Counted from the stretch's first letter, positions 50,700 to 60,448 are shown. The stretch is DNA of 64,000 bases from Streptomyces spinoverrucosus (GCF_015712165.1 NZ_JADPZX010000001.1:2046001-2110000); one strand, 5' to 3'. A program made the numbers and translations. Notes: a model not told the origin generated them from the sequence alone.

Positions 50700-51386
50700 C
50701 TACGCGGCCGGGGCGACGAGCCGGTAGCCGACGCCGCGCACGGTCTCGATCAGGGCGGGCATGCGCAGCTTGGCGCGCAGGGACGCGACGTGCACCTCCA
50801 GGGTGCGTCCGGTCCCCTCCCAGCTGGTGCGCCACACCTCACTGATGATCTGCTCCCGCCGGAACACCACCCCGGGACGCTGCGCGAGCAGGGCGAGCAG
50901 GTCGAACTCCTTGCGGGTCAGTTGGACAACCGAACCGTCCACGGTGACCTGGCGGGTGGGCAGTTCGATGCGTACGGCACCCAGGAGCAGCGCGGTCTCG
51001 CCGCCGGAGGCGGGGTCCTCGTGGGCGGTGCGCCGGCTGACGGCGTGAATCCGGGCGAGCAGTTCCCCGGTGTCGTACGGCTTCACGACGTAGTCGTCGG
51101 CGCCGAGGTTGAGGCCGTGTATACGAGAGCGGACGTCGGAGCGTGCGGTGACCATGATCACCGGGGTGCTGGTGCGCTTGCGGATCTTGCTGCACACCTC
51201 GTAGCCGTCCTGGTCGGGCAGGCCGAGGTCGAGCAGGACGACGCCGAAGCCGGCGCCCTCCGGTACGAGCGCCTGGAGGGCCTCCTCGCCGCTGCGCGCG
51301 TGCGTGACGTCGAAACCGTGCCGTGCGAGGACCGCGGACAGAGCGGCGGCGACGTGGTTGTCGTCCTCGACGAGCAGCAGTCTCAT
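50700..51386 (-). CDS. OmpR/PhoB-type response regulator
   Basis: 228 aa from ATG 51386. Receiver domain: ED at 7-8, phosphoacceptor Asp53 (LLDLGLPD), Lys in YVVKPYDTGEL. The C-terminal winged helix has LTRKEFDLLALLAQRPG and GTGRTLEVHVASLRAKL. It is the first gene of the leftward two-gene operon with the sensor kinase (9-base gap). The glutamate transporter operon starts divergently ~290 bases away, and the convergent neighbour encodes a TAXI solute-binding protein, so control of organic-acid or glutamate uptake is possible; this is inference. Confidence 0.93.
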   Translation of the reverse strand: MRLLLVEDDNHVAAALSAVLARHGFDVTHARSGEEALQALVPEGAGFGVVLLDLGLPDQDGYEVCSKIRKRTSTPVIMVTARSDVRSRIHGLNLGADDYVVKPYDTGELLARIHAVSRRTAHEDPASGGETALLLGAVRIELPTRQVTVDGSVVQLTRKEFDLLALLAQRPGVVFRREQIISEVWRTSWEGTGRTLEVHVASLRAKLRMPALIETVRGVGYRLVAPAA

Positions 51387-51639
51387 CCCGGCCCCCTTCG
51401 GTTCATCGACAGTACGGACTCGGCGGGTAGAAAAACGCATGCACGCGCGCGCGTGCACCAAGGCAGTCACGCTGATGGATGAGGACGGCGTCAAGAGGGT
51501 TCCGGTTGCGCGGCCCTTCCGTTATCCGGCCGATACGCGGGCCGGTCATCCGTGCTACCACCTGTGTCCAGCTGCTATCGGATCGTGATACTCAAATTCG
51601 CCTCAGATGTAATGACGCAGGTCGCGTAGGGTAGCTACT

Positions 51640-51661
51640 GTCCTCCGAAACCGAGGAGGAC
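51640..51661 (+). promoter_or_regulatory. Leader hairpin before gluA
   Basis: GTCCTCC (51640-51646) pairs with GGAGGAC (51655-51661) around an 8-base loop, ending 14 bases before the gluA start. The GGAGG within the right arm would be masked from ribosomes if the hairpin forms, which could modulate translation. Confidence 0.45.
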
Positions 51662-51675
51662 GGAGCCTGAGAGCG

Positions 51676-52452
<777 letters not shown>

Positions 52453-52535
52453 CCGTCGCTCGCCGCCTCTCCCGCGACGAGCCGCGCTTCCCGCACCCGA
52501 CGGCCCTCCACTTCATCACGCAAAGGATGTTCACC

Positions 52536-53372
52536 ATGAAGCTCCGCAAGGCCACCGCCGCGGCGACCACCGCACTTGTCCTGTCCCTGACCGCGACCGC
52601 CTGTGGCGGCGACGGCGACTCGGACTCCGGTTCCGGTGGCGGCGACAAGATCAAGATCGGCATCAAGTACGACCAGCCGGGTCTGGGCCTGAAGGAGCCG
52701 GGCGGTTCCTTCTCCGGCTTCGACGTGGACGTGGCCACCTACGTGGCCAAGGAGTTGGGCTACGAAGCCGACCAGATCGAGTGGGTCGAGACCAAGAGCG
52801 CCGACCGTGAGAACGCCCTCTCCCGCGGCGACGTGAAGTTCATCGCGGCCACCTACTCCATCACCGACGAGCGCAAGGAGAAGGTCGACTTCGCCGGCCC
52901 GTACCTGCTGGCCCATCAGGACCTGCTGGTCAAGGCGGACTCCGACATCAAGGAAGGCACCGACCTCAACGGCAAGAAGCTGTGCTCGGTGACCGGCTCC
53001 ACCTCTGCACAGAACGTCAAGGCCGAGATCGCTCCGGACGCCCAGCTGAAGCAGAACGGCACCTACTCGGAGTGCATCGCCGGCCTGCAGAGCGGCGCCG
53101 TGGACGCGGTGACCACCGACGACTCGATCCTCGCCGGCTTCGCCTCGCAGGACCAGTACAAGGGCCAGTTCAAGCTCGCGGGCCTGAAGCTGAGCAACGA
53201 GAACTACGGCATCGGCGTCAAGAAGGGCGACACCGAGACTGTGAACAAGATCAACGAAGCGCTGGAGAAGATGGTCAGCGAGAAGGCCTGGGAGAAGGCC
53301 GTCGCGGACAACTTCGGTCCGGCCAACTACAAGAACGAGCCCGCGCCGAAGATCGGCCAGATCGTTCAGTAA
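52536..53372 (+). CDS. gluB: Glutamate ABC transporter substrate-binding lipoprotein
   Basis: 278 aa from ATG 52536 (AAAGGA eight bases upstream); an ATG three codons earlier is possible. Lipobox LTATAC with Cys23 anchors it to the outer face of the membrane. The SBP_bac_3 fold shows GFDVDVATYVAKELGY, YSITDERKEKVDFAGPYL and CSVTGSTSAQN. It captures glutamate (or another acidic amino acid) for GluCD. A strong hairpin follows its stop, probably reducing expression of the permease genes relative to the binding protein. Confidence 0.94.
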   Translation: MKLRKATAAATTALVLSLTATACGGDGDSDSGSGGGDKIKIGIKYDQPGLGLKEPGGSFSGFDVDVATYVAKELGYEADQIEWVETKSADRENALSRGDVKFIAATYSITDERKEKVDFAGPYLLAHQDLLVKADSDIKEGTDLNGKKLCSVTGSTSAQNVKAEIAPDAQLKQNGTYSECIAGLQSGAVDAVTTDDSILAGFASQDQYKGQFKLAGLKLSNENYGIGVKKGDTETVNKINEALEKMVSEKAWEKAVADNFGPANYKNEPAPKIGQIVQ

Positions 53373-53405
53373 CGCGGGAGTTCGCACCTAGCGGAGTGCT
53401 TCGCG

Positions 53406-53445
53406 GGCGCGCCGCCGCCGGCCGCTGTCCCGGCGGCGGCGCGCC
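53406..53445 (+). terminator. Intercistronic hairpin between gluB and gluC
   Basis: A 16-bp perfect stem, GGCGCGCCGCCGCCGG (53406-53421) with CCGGCGGCGGCGCGCC (53430-53445), and an 8-base loop. Being inside the operon it likely acts as a partial terminator or 3'-end stabiliser for gluAB mRNA. Confidence 0.85.
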
Positions 53446-53487
53446 ATGCCAGCCACGTTCGTCACACACCCGGAAGCGCGGGAGATC

Positions 53488-54165
53488 GTGTTCGACTTTC
53501 TTTCTGACTATGACGACCCGAGCCTGTTGGGCGCCTTCTGGGTGACGGTGCAGCTCACCGTGTTCTCCGGCATCGGCTCGCTGGTCTGGGGCACCCTGCT
53601 GGCCGCGATGCGGGTCAGCCCAGTCCCGCTGATGCGCGGCTTTGGCACCGCCTATGTGAATATTGTCCGGAACATCCCGCTGACGGTCATCATCGTCTTC
53701 ACGTCGCTCGGCCTCGCCGATATCTTCGGGGTGACGATGGGCGCGCCGGACGACTTCGAGCTGCAGGGCTTCCGACTGGCGGTTCTTGGCCTCGTCGCCT
53801 ACACCGCCGCCTTCGTCTGCGAGGCGGTGCGCTCCGGCATCAACACTGTGCCCGTCGGGCAGGCCGAGGCGGCCCGGGCTCTCGGGCTGACCTTCAGTCA
53901 GGTCCTGCGGCTCATCGTGCTGCCACAGGCCTTCCGCTCGGTCATCGGCCCGTTGGCCAACGTCCTGATCGCGTTGACCAAGAACACGACGGTGGCAGCC
54001 ACGATCGGTGTGGCAGAAGCGGCCCTGCTGATGAAGGAAATGATCGAGAACGAGGCCCAGACCGTGCTCATCGGCGCGATCTTCGCATTCGGTTTCGTTG
54101 TACTGACTCTGCCCACCGGCCTGTTCCTCGGCTGGCTGAGCAAGCGACTGGCGGTGAAGCGGTGA
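53488..54165 (+). CDS. gluC: Glutamate ABC transporter permease
   Basis: 225 aa from GTG 53488 (VFDFLSDYDD), preceded by GGGAG. An ATG at 53446 would add 14 residues but sits directly on the hairpin without a ribosome-binding site. About five membrane helices are seen. The ABC-permease EAA loop, which contacts GluA, is EAARALGLTFSQVLRLIVLPQAFR. It forms the transmembrane channel with GluD, whose gene overlaps the end of this one by four bases. Confidence 0.92.
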   Translation: MFDFLSDYDDPSLLGAFWVTVQLTVFSGIGSLVWGTLLAAMRVSPVPLMRGFGTAYVNIVRNIPLTVIIVFTSLGLADIFGVTMGAPDDFELQGFRLAVLGLVAYTAAFVCEAVRSGINTVPVGQAEAARALGLTFSQVLRLIVLPQAFRSVIGPLANVLIALTKNTTVAATIGVAEAALLMKEMIENEAQTVLIGAIFAFGFVVLTLPTGLFLGWLSKRLAVKR

Positions 54166-55058
54166 CCTCGGTTCTGTACGACGCCCCCGGCCCCAAGGCC
54201 AAGCGGCGCAACATCATTTTCTCGGCGGTCTTCGTCGCCCTGCTCGCTCTGCTCGTGTGGTGGGTCTGGCAGGTCATGGACGACAAGGGCCAGCTGCAAT
54301 GGGCCCTGTGGAAGCCGTTCACCGAAGGCGAAGCCTGGACGACCTATCTGCTGCCCGGCCTCGCCAACACCCTGAAGGCCGCGGCACTCGCCATGGTCAT
54401 CGCCCTGCCGCTGGGCGCCGTATTCGGCATCGCACGCCTGTCCGACCATCGGTGGGTGCGCGTTCCGGCCGGCGCGGTGGTGGAGTTCTTCCGGGCGATC
54501 CCGGTGCTGCTGCTGATGCTGTTCGCCAATGAGTTCTACGCCCGCTCGACGGACATCAGCAGCGAGGTCCGACCCCTGTACGCGGTCGTCACCGGCCTGG
54601 TTCTGTACAACGCCTCGGTCCTCGCCGAGGTGGTCCGGGCCGGCATCCTCTCCCTGCCGAAGGGACAGACGGAGGCCGCCCACGCCATCGGCCTGCGCAA
54701 GAGCCAGACGATGACCACCATTCTGCTGCCGCAGGCCGTCACGGCGATGCTCCCGGCCATCGTCAGCCAGCTGGTCGTGATCGTGAAGGACACGGCGCTG
54801 GGCGGCGCGCTACTCAACTACAGCGAACTCGTCAGTGCGCGCGGCACGCTCGCGGCCAATTACGCGAACGTCATCCCGAGCTTCATCGTCGTGGCGATCA
54901 TCTTCATCGTCGTGAACTTCCTCCTCACCAGCTTCGCGAGCTGGCTGGAGGCCAGGCTGAGGCGGAGCAAGAAGAGCACCGGCGCGGTCCTCGGGGCCGA
55001 GAAGGTCGACGACCTCAACGCCGCGGAGGTCGGGGGTACGCACGGCACCGGCACCTGA
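54162..55058 (+). CDS. gluD: Glutamate ABC transporter permease
   Basis: 298 aa, GTG start overlapping the gluC stop (GTGA), so translation is coupled. An N-terminal helix (IIFSAVFVALLALLVWWVW), a ~40-residue loop, then the typical His/Glu/Arg-opine permease core with the EAA loop EAAHAIGLRKSQTMTTILLPQAV. The ~35-residue C-terminal tail is charged (RLRRSKKSTG...). It pairs with GluC. A strong terminator lies 39 bases after its stop, closing the operon. Confidence 0.93.
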   Translation: MTSVLYDAPGPKAKRRNIIFSAVFVALLALLVWWVWQVMDDKGQLQWALWKPFTEGEAWTTYLLPGLANTLKAAALAMVIALPLGAVFGIARLSDHRWVRVPAGAVVEFFRAIPVLLLMLFANEFYARSTDISSEVRPLYAVVTGLVLYNASVLAEVVRAGILSLPKGQTEAAHAIGLRKSQTMTTILLPQAVTAMLPAIVSQLVVIVKDTALGGALLNYSELVSARGTLAANYANVIPSFIVVAIIFIVVNFLLTSFASWLEARLRRSKKSTGAVLGAEKVDDLNAAEVGGTHGTGT

Positions 55059-55090
55059 GGCACCATCTGAGGGTGAGTCATCGGCCTTCA

Positions 55091-55134
55091 GTGACACGAG
55101 GGGCAGTGGCATGATCGCCACTGCCCCTCGTCAC
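55091..55134 (+). terminator. Terminator of the gluABCD operon
   Basis: CGAGGGGCAGTGGC (55097-55110) pairs with GCCACTGCCCCTCG (55117-55130) around ATGATC, a 14-bp perfect stem, extended by GTGA/TCAC with a two-base bulge. Confidence 0.9.
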
Positions 55135-55244
55135 TTGACGCAAGCACCGGCAATGGGTTGCATACGTTCTGTGATCGTGCACCCTGCTCCAACCTCCTGT
55201 TCACATCCGTCTCCAGAGGCACCGCTGCGGACAGGGAGCGCCGC

Positions 55245-57008
55245 GTGGATCCGGTGATCATCGTCGGAGCGGGGCCCGTCGGGCTCACGCTCGCCCTGGC
55301 GCTCGCGCGTCAGGAAGTACCGTCCGTCGTCCTCGACGAGGGCCCGGGCACGGACGAACCACGGCTCGCCCGCACCGTCGTCCTGCGCGAGGACACCGCC
55401 GCGCTGATGGAACGGCTGACGGGGTTGCCGCTCACCGAGGCCGGGACCCGCTGGGCCGGATGGCGGTCGATGCGGCGCAGGCAGGTGGTGCGGGAGATCA
55501 CGTTCGAGGGCTTCGACGACGTCGAAGGCTCGGGCGGCTTCAGGGGCCCCGGTTTCGCGGGTCCCGGTCCCGGCCTCACCCCCATCCCCGGCTCCGGCGA
55601 CTTGGGCGGCCTCGGTCAACCGGACAAGGGCCGCCAGTTCGGCTCGGATTACGCCGTGACCACCGGCGCCGCCCCCGAGCTGCCGCCCCTGCACCTCGCC
55701 CAGCACGTCCTCACCGGCGCCCTGCGCGCCGCCATCGACCGCGAACCCCTCGTCGAGATCGCGATGGAGAGCCGACTCGACACCATCGAGCAGGAGACCT
55801 CCGGCGTCACCGCGCACACCCGGGGCCCCGAGGGCACCTGGTGGCGCGGCAGTTACCTGGTCGGCTGCGACGGCCCCCGCTCGACCGTGCGCAAGCTCCA
55901 GGACATCCGCTTCCCCGGCCGTACCGCGGTGGAACGGTACGCCGTCGCCGCACTGCGCGCGGAACTTCCCTGGCCCGGCCGGGCGTTGCTCCATCGGATG
56001 CCGCCGTGGCGGACGTCGGGCCCCTCGGCCGGGGAGATCACCGCACGCCCGCTCCCCGACGGCATCTGGCGGCTGGACTGGCTGCTGCCGCCCGGCAAGG
56101 ACCTGGTCACGCCCGAACTCCTGGTGACCCGCATCCGGGAGACCCTCGCGGGCTGGACCGGCGGCTCCACACCCCCGTACGAACTCCTCGACACCGGCGT
56201 GCACACCGTCCACCACCGCCTCGCCCGCCGCTGGCGCGTCGGCCGCGTCTTCCTCGCCGGGGACGCGGCCCATCTGCTCGGCGCGCTCGGCACCCAGGGA
56301 CTGGAGGATGGGCTCAAGGACGCCGACAACCTCGCCTGGAAGCTGGCACTGGCCTGGCACCACGGGCCGCGCGAGACCCTCCTCGACAGCTACCAGGCGG
56401 AGCGCCGCGACGTCGTCGCCGCCCGGCTGCGCGCCGCCGACCAGGTACTGCCGCTGCTGCGTGGCGGTGGGACCCTGCGCTCCTACGTACCCGGCGCGGG
56501 CCGCGGCCACGACGCGCTGCTCACCGACGGCCACCTGGGGCGTGGACCGATGGGCGCGCCGGCCGCGTACGCCGACTCACCCCTCGCGCCCCAGCGCATC
56601 GAAGCAGAGGTCCCCGTCGACACGCTCCCGGGTGCGCCGGTGGCGGATGTGCGGGTCACGGCGGAGGATGGTTCCTTCGTACAACTGCGCGACCGGCTCG
56701 GGCGCGGGGCGCTGCTCGTCGTACTGATCGCACCGGGCACCGGTGTGTGGGAGCGCAAGCACTGGGTGTCCGCCGGAATCATGCCCCGGCTCGCCGCCGC
56801 GGTCACCGCGCTGCCGCACCCGGCCGAACTGCTGGTTGCCGAGCGCTACCCGGGCGCCTCCGCCCACACCGTGCTCCTCATCCGGCCCGACGGCCATCTG
56901 GTCACGGCCCTCAACGGCGTCCGCCCGTCCGACCTGTACGCGGCGGCCGAGGCGGCACTGGGTGGGCCGGCGAAGGCCACGGCGGAAGCGACGGCGGGCT
57001 CCCGCTGA
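55245..57008 (+). CDS. FAD-dependent aromatic-ring monooxygenase (RdmE/PgaE type)
   Basis: 587 aa from GTG 55245 with AGGGAG six bases upstream. The Rossmann FAD motif is IIVGAGPVGLTLALALA at the N-terminus, a DG-type motif appears as VGCDGPRSTVRK, and the second FAD motif is FLAGDAAHLLGALGTQGLEDG. The ~150 C-terminal residues match the thioredoxin-like domain found in this class of hydroxylases. Such enzymes hydroxylate phenols or polyketides using NAD(P)H and O2. No biosynthetic gene cluster surrounds it; its neighbours are glu transport and sulfur metabolism, so its substrate is unclear. Confidence 0.9.
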   Translation: MDPVIIVGAGPVGLTLALALARQEVPSVVLDEGPGTDEPRLARTVVLREDTAALMERLTGLPLTEAGTRWAGWRSMRRRQVVREITFEGFDDVEGSGGFRGPGFAGPGPGLTPIPGSGDLGGLGQPDKGRQFGSDYAVTTGAAPELPPLHLAQHVLTGALRAAIDREPLVEIAMESRLDTIEQETSGVTAHTRGPEGTWWRGSYLVGCDGPRSTVRKLQDIRFPGRTAVERYAVAALRAELPWPGRALLHRMPPWRTSGPSAGEITARPLPDGIWRLDWLLPPGKDLVTPELLVTRIRETLAGWTGGSTPPYELLDTGVHTVHHRLARRWRVGRVFLAGDAAHLLGALGTQGLEDGLKDADNLAWKLALAWHHGPRETLLDSYQAERRDVVAARLRAADQVLPLLRGGGTLRSYVPGAGRGHDALLTDGHLGRGPMGAPAAYADSPLAPQRIEAEVPVDTLPGAPVADVRVTAEDGSFVQLRDRLGRGALLVVLIAPGTGVWERKHWVSAGIMPRLAAAVTALPHPAELLVAERYPGASAHTVLLIRPDGHLVTALNGVRPSDLYAAAEAALGGPAKATAEATAGSR

Positions 57009-57040
57009 CCTCTGGAAGCGCTGTGTGAGCTTCCGCCTCG

Positions 57041-57074
57041 CCGTCACCCTGTGTCTCCGTCCGCAGGGTGACGG
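57041..57074 (+). terminator. Terminator after the monooxygenase gene
   Basis: An 11-bp perfect stem, CCGTCACCCTG (57041-57051) with CAGGGTGACGG (57064-57074), and a 12-base loop, 33 bases past the stop codon. Confidence 0.8.
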
Positions 57075-57283
57075 TGAGTTGACCGGTCCGCACCGGCATG
57101 GTGTACTCCGGATCGTGACCGACACCTGTGTGCGCCTGTGGCGGAGGGTCCATATGGACCTCGTCCGCTACGCGGGCTGCGTGTGTCGTCCCTCCTGCTG
57201 ATATCGCCTTCCCTCTTCTTCCGCGCGCGCCGCTGACGCCTCGCCGCGCGCGCTCTCGCGAACACTCATCAGGACGGTGCACG

Positions 57284-57832
57284 TTGTCTGTCTCCCCCTC
57301 TGCCTCTGTATCTCCTTCCGCCTCCGGATCTGTCGCGGCCGCTCCCACGCAGGCCGATCTCCTCGACTTCGCCCGGCGTACGGCCGCCGACACCGCGTTG
57401 ATCGACTCCTTGCCGCTCGACCCGGAAGGCCGTACCTGGGTACGGCTGCAAGGTCCCGGCGGCAGCGAGGCCTGGCTCATCGGCTGGCCGCCCGGCACGG
57501 GCACCGGCTGGCACGACCACGCCGACTCGGTGGGCGCCTTCCTCACCGCCCGCGGCGAGCTCAAGGAGCACTCCCTCGCCGCCCGGCTGCCCACGGACGG
57601 CTGGAAGACCCTGGAACTCACGGAGGACGTCGACCGGGAACGCCGCCTGTCGGCGGGCCACGGCCGCTCCTTCGGCCGCCACCACGTCCACGAGGTACTC
57701 AACGAGTCCCCCGACCGACACGCCGTCTCCGTGCACGCCTACTACCCGCCGCTGCCGCGAATTCGGCGTTACAGCCGCGCGGGCACTGTGCTGCGGTTGG
57801 AGCAGGTTGAGCGGCCCGAGGACTGGCAGTGA
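57284..57832 (+). CDS. Cysteine dioxygenase-family cupin
   Basis: 182 aa from TTG 57284; the start is uncertain because AGGA is ten bases away. The cupin carries the thiol-dioxygenase iron ligands: His77 and His79 (GWHDHAD) and a third His in GRHHVHEVLN (133-136). Such enzymes oxidise cysteine (or another thiol) to the sulfinate with Fe(II) and O2. The N-terminal ~20 residues are Ser-rich. A rhodanese-like gene follows 64 bases downstream on the same strand, which is a common pairing and suggests joint roles in thiol/sulfur breakdown. Confidence 0.85.
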   Translation: MSVSPSASVSPSASGSVAAAPTQADLLDFARRTAADTALIDSLPLDPEGRTWVRLQGPGGSEAWLIGWPPGTGTGWHDHADSVGAFLTARGELKEHSLAARLPTDGWKTLELTEDVDRERRLSAGHGRSFGRHHVHEVLNESPDRHAVSVHAYYPPLPRIRRYSRAGTVLRLEQVERPEDWQ

Positions 57833-57896
57833 GGCGGTGTGTGTGGCGGAGTGCGGGGTGAACCGGCAGTCGAGGTAGGGACGTTGAGGAGGGGCG

Positions 57897-58304
57897 ATGA
57901 GCGATGAACGTGGGATGCCGGTGGGCATCGACGAGTTGCTGGAGCGGGTGCGCGAGGGGTACGCGCGGATCGAACCGCAGGAGGCGTACGAGGCCGCCCG
58001 GGCCGGCGAGGCGCTCCTCGTGGACATCCGGTACGCGGCCCTGCGGGAGCGGGACGGCGTGATCCCCGGCGCCCTGATCGTGGAACGCAACGAACTGGAG
58101 TGGCGCCTCGACCCCCACGGCAGCCACCGCCTTCCCGAGGCCACGAGCCACGAACTGCGCGTTGTGGTGGTCTGCAACGAGGGTTACGCGTCGAGCCTCG
58201 CGGTGGAGTCCCTGCACCGCCTGGGGCTGCACCGCGCGACGGACCTGGAGGGCGGGTTCCAGGCTTGGCGGGGTGCGGGGCTTCCGGTGACCGCGAACTC
58301 GTGA
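57897..58304 (+). CDS. Rhodanese-like single-domain sulfurtransferase
   Basis: 135 aa. Rhodanese features are LVDIRYAALRERDGVIPGALIVERNELEWRL in the first half and the active-site loop with Cys93 (VVCNEGYASS), followed by the conserved DLEGGFQAWRGAGLPV end. It would transfer sulfane sulfur to a thiol acceptor. It lies just after the cysteine dioxygenase-like gene and is probably co-transcribed. It converges on recX, about 80 bases away; a 12-bp palindrome CGTCCCGGGACG at 58348-58359 is between them. Confidence 0.87.
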   Translation: MSDERGMPVGIDELLERVREGYARIEPQEAYEAARAGEALLVDIRYAALRERDGVIPGALIVERNELEWRLDPHGSHRLPEATSHELRVVVVCNEGYASSLAVESLHRLGLHRATDLEGGFQAWRGAGLPVTANS

Positions 58305-58384
58305 GGCTGGGCGCGGGGCGTGCGCGTGTGCGTGTGCGTGTCACCAACGTCCCGGGACGGCACGCCCTGTCCCCGCGAGGCCCC

Positions 58385-59317
58385 TCAGAACCCTTCCTCG
58401 CCCAGGAATTCCGTGTCCTCCCCCTCCTCCTCCAGGGCCTGCCTGACCACCCGCAAGGCCATCCCCTCGGGATAGCCCTTCCGCGCCAGCATCCCCGCCA
58501 GCCGGCGGAGGCGCTTGTCGCGCTCGAGGCCGCGTGTGGAGCGCAGCTTGCGGGCGACGAGTTCGCGCGCGGTCGTCTCCTCCTGCTCGGAGTCGAGCTG
58601 GGCGACGGCCGCGTCGATCAGCGTGGAGTCGACCCCCTTGGTCCGCAGCTCCTGCGCCAGCGCCCGCCGGGCCAGCCCTCGGCCGTGGTGCCGGGACTCC
58701 ACCCAGGCGTCCGCGAAGGCACTGTCGTTGATCAGCCCGACCTCCTCGAACCGCGACAGCACCTCCTCGGCCACGTCGTCCGGGATCTCCCGCTTGCGCA
58801 GGGCGTCCGCGAGTTGCTTTCGCGTGCGCGGGGTCCCGGTGAGCAGGCGCAGGCAGATCGCCCGTGCCCGCTCAGCCGGGTCCCCTGGGGACTCCTCCTG
58901 CTCGGCCCTCGACAAGGAGGAGGTGCCCCCGTCCTCGGCGGACGGCTCGGCGAAGCCACGTCGACGTCGCCCGCGCGCCCGCCGTGAGCCGGCCTCGCCG
59001 CGCCCCCCGCGAGGCCGACCACCACCGCTCGCACCCGCACCGGCGCGCGAGCCGCCGTCCGGCCGGCCGTCACCGCGCCCGATCCCAGCACTCGACCCGC
59101 CGTCCGGCAACCAGTCGTCACCGTGCCCGGCCCGAGCACTCGACACGCCGTCCGGCAGCCAACCGTCACCGTGCCCGACCCCAGCACTCGACCCGCCGTC
59201 CGGCCAGCCCTCGCCGCGCCCGGCCCCGGCAAAGCCCCCCTCGTCCGCGCTCCCCGGATCCGGCTCTCGCGGGATGCCGGGGTATGCGTACTCGGCCCAC
59301 TCGGTTCGCCGTGTCAC
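58385..59317 (-). CDS. recX: RecA regulator RecX with repeat-containing N-terminal extension
   Basis: 310 aa from GTG 59317, which starts three bases after the recA stop, so translation is coupled to recA. The RecX core (about residues 145-300: AICLRLLTGTPRTRKQLADAL, then VGLINDSAFADAWVESR and a C-terminal RLAGMLARKGYPEGMALRVV) has three helical repeats and limits RecA filament activity. The first ~140 residues are unusual: four imperfect 15-16 residue units (residues 30-91, of type AGVGHGDGWLPDGVSS), then a basic Arg/Gly stretch. Most RecX proteins are ~150-200 aa, so this extension is species-specific. It is likely disordered. Confidence 0.88.
   Translation of the reverse strand: MTRRTEWAEYAYPGIPREPDPGSADEGGFAGAGRGEGWPDGGSSAGVGHGDGWLPDGVSSARAGHGDDWLPDGGSSAGIGRGDGRPDGGSRAGAGASGGGRPRGGRGEAGSRRARGRRRRGFAEPSAEDGGTSSLSRAEQEESPGDPAERARAICLRLLTGTPRTRKQLADALRKREIPDDVAEEVLSRFEEVGLINDSAFADAWVESRHHGRGLARRALAQELRTKGVDSTLIDAAVAQLDSEQEETTARELVARKLRSTRGLERDKRLRRLAGMLARKGYPEGMALRVVRQALEEEGEDTEFLGEEGF
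59045..59230. repeat. Four 45-48 bp coding repeats in recX
   Basis: They encode four units of 15-16 residues with a shared G(H/R)G(D/E).(W/R)(L)PDG.S(S/R) pattern. The inner two are most alike. Length changes by whole codons keep the frame, so copy number could vary between strains. Confidence 0.85.
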
Positions 59318-59320
59318 GGG

Positions 59321-60448
59321 TCAGCTCTTGGCAGCCGCGGCCTTGGTCTTGGCCGTCTTGGTCGCCGCCGGGGCCGGGGCCGCCTTGGCCGGGTCGTCCG
59401 CGGGAGTGGAGACCGCGGCGTCCGTGCCCGGCTCGGCCGCAGGCTCCTCCGGCCGCACGCCCACGCCCAGCTTCTCCTTGATCTTCTTCTCGATCTCGTT
59501 GGCCAGGTCGGGGTTGTCCTTCAGGAAGTTGCGCGCGTTCTCCTTGCCCTGGCCGAGCTGGTCGCCCTCGTACGTGTACCAGGCGCCGGCCTTGCGGACG
59601 AAGCCGTGCTCCACGCCCATGTCGATCAGGCCGCCCTCGCGGCTGATGCCCTGGCCGTAGAGGATGTCGAACTCGGCCTGCTTGAAGGGCGGCGCGACCT
59701 TGTTCTTGACGACCTTGCAGCGGGTGCGGTTGCCGACCGCCTCCGTGCCGTCCTTCAGGGTCTCGATGCGGCGGATGTCGATGCGCACCGAGGCGTAGAA
59801 CTTCAGCGCCCGGCCACCGGTCGTGGTCTCTGGAGAGCCGAACATCACACCGATCTTCTCGCGGAGCTGGTTGATGAAGATCGCGGTGGTCTTGGACTGG
59901 TTGAGCGCGCTGGTGATCTTCCGCAGGGCCTGGCTCATCAGGCGGGCCTGCAGACCCACGTGGCTGTCGCCCATCTCGCCCTCGATCTCAGCGCGCGGGA
60001 CGAGCGCGGCGACGGAGTCGATGACGATGAGGTCGAGGGCACCGGAGCGGACCAGCATGTCCACGATCTCCAGGGCCTGCTCGCCGTTGTCCGGCTGGGA
60101 CAGGATCAGGTTGTCGATGTCGACGCCGAGCTTCTTCGCGTACTCGGGGTCGAGGGCGTGCTCCGCGTCCACGAAGGCGACCTGTCCGCCGGCCTTCTGA
60201 GCGTTCGCCACCGCGTGCAGGGTCAGGGTCGTCTTACCGGAGGACTCCGGGCCGTAGATCTCCACGACACGGCCGCGCGGCAGCCCGCCGACGCCGAGGG
60301 CCACGTCGAGCGCGGTCGACCCGGTCGGGATGACCTCGATGGGCTCCTTCGCCCGCTCGCCCATGCGCATGACCGCGCCCTTGCCGAATTGCCGTTCAAT
60401 CTGCGCGAGGGCGGCGTCGAGTGCCTTCTCGCGGTCGGTACCTGCCAT
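59321..60448 (-). CDS. recA: RecA recombinase
   Basis: 375 aa from ATG 60448 ([14 protein letters not shown]); the frame to 60514 includes untranslated leader. RecA forms filaments on single-stranded DNA, drives strand exchange and triggers LexA self-cleavage. Walker A is GPESSGKTT (66-74), Walker B is in [14 protein letters not shown], and the DNA-binding loop 2 region contains [15 protein letters not shown]. The C-terminal tail is Ala/Lys-rich ([13 protein letters not shown]), typical of Streptomyces. A LexA-type box lies ~165 bases upstream. recX follows directly. Confidence 0.97.
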   Translation of the reverse strand: MAGTDREKALDAALAQIERQFGKGAVMRMGERAKEPIEVIPTGSTALDVALGVGGLPRGRVVEIYGPESSGKTTLTLHAVANAQKAGGQVAFVDAEHALDPEYAKKLGVDIDNLILSQPDNGEQALEIVDMLVRSGALDLIVIDSVAALVPRAEIEGEMGDSHVGLQARLMSQALRKITSALNQSKTTAIFINQLREKIGVMFGSPETTTGGRALKFYASVRIDIRRIETLKDGTEAVGNRTRCKVVKNKVAPPFKQAEFDILYGQGISREGGLIDMGVEHGFVRKAGAWYTYEGDQLGQGKENARNFLKDNPDLANEIEKKIKEKLGVGVRPEEPAAEPGTDAAVSTPADDPAKAAPAPAATKTAKTKAAAAKS

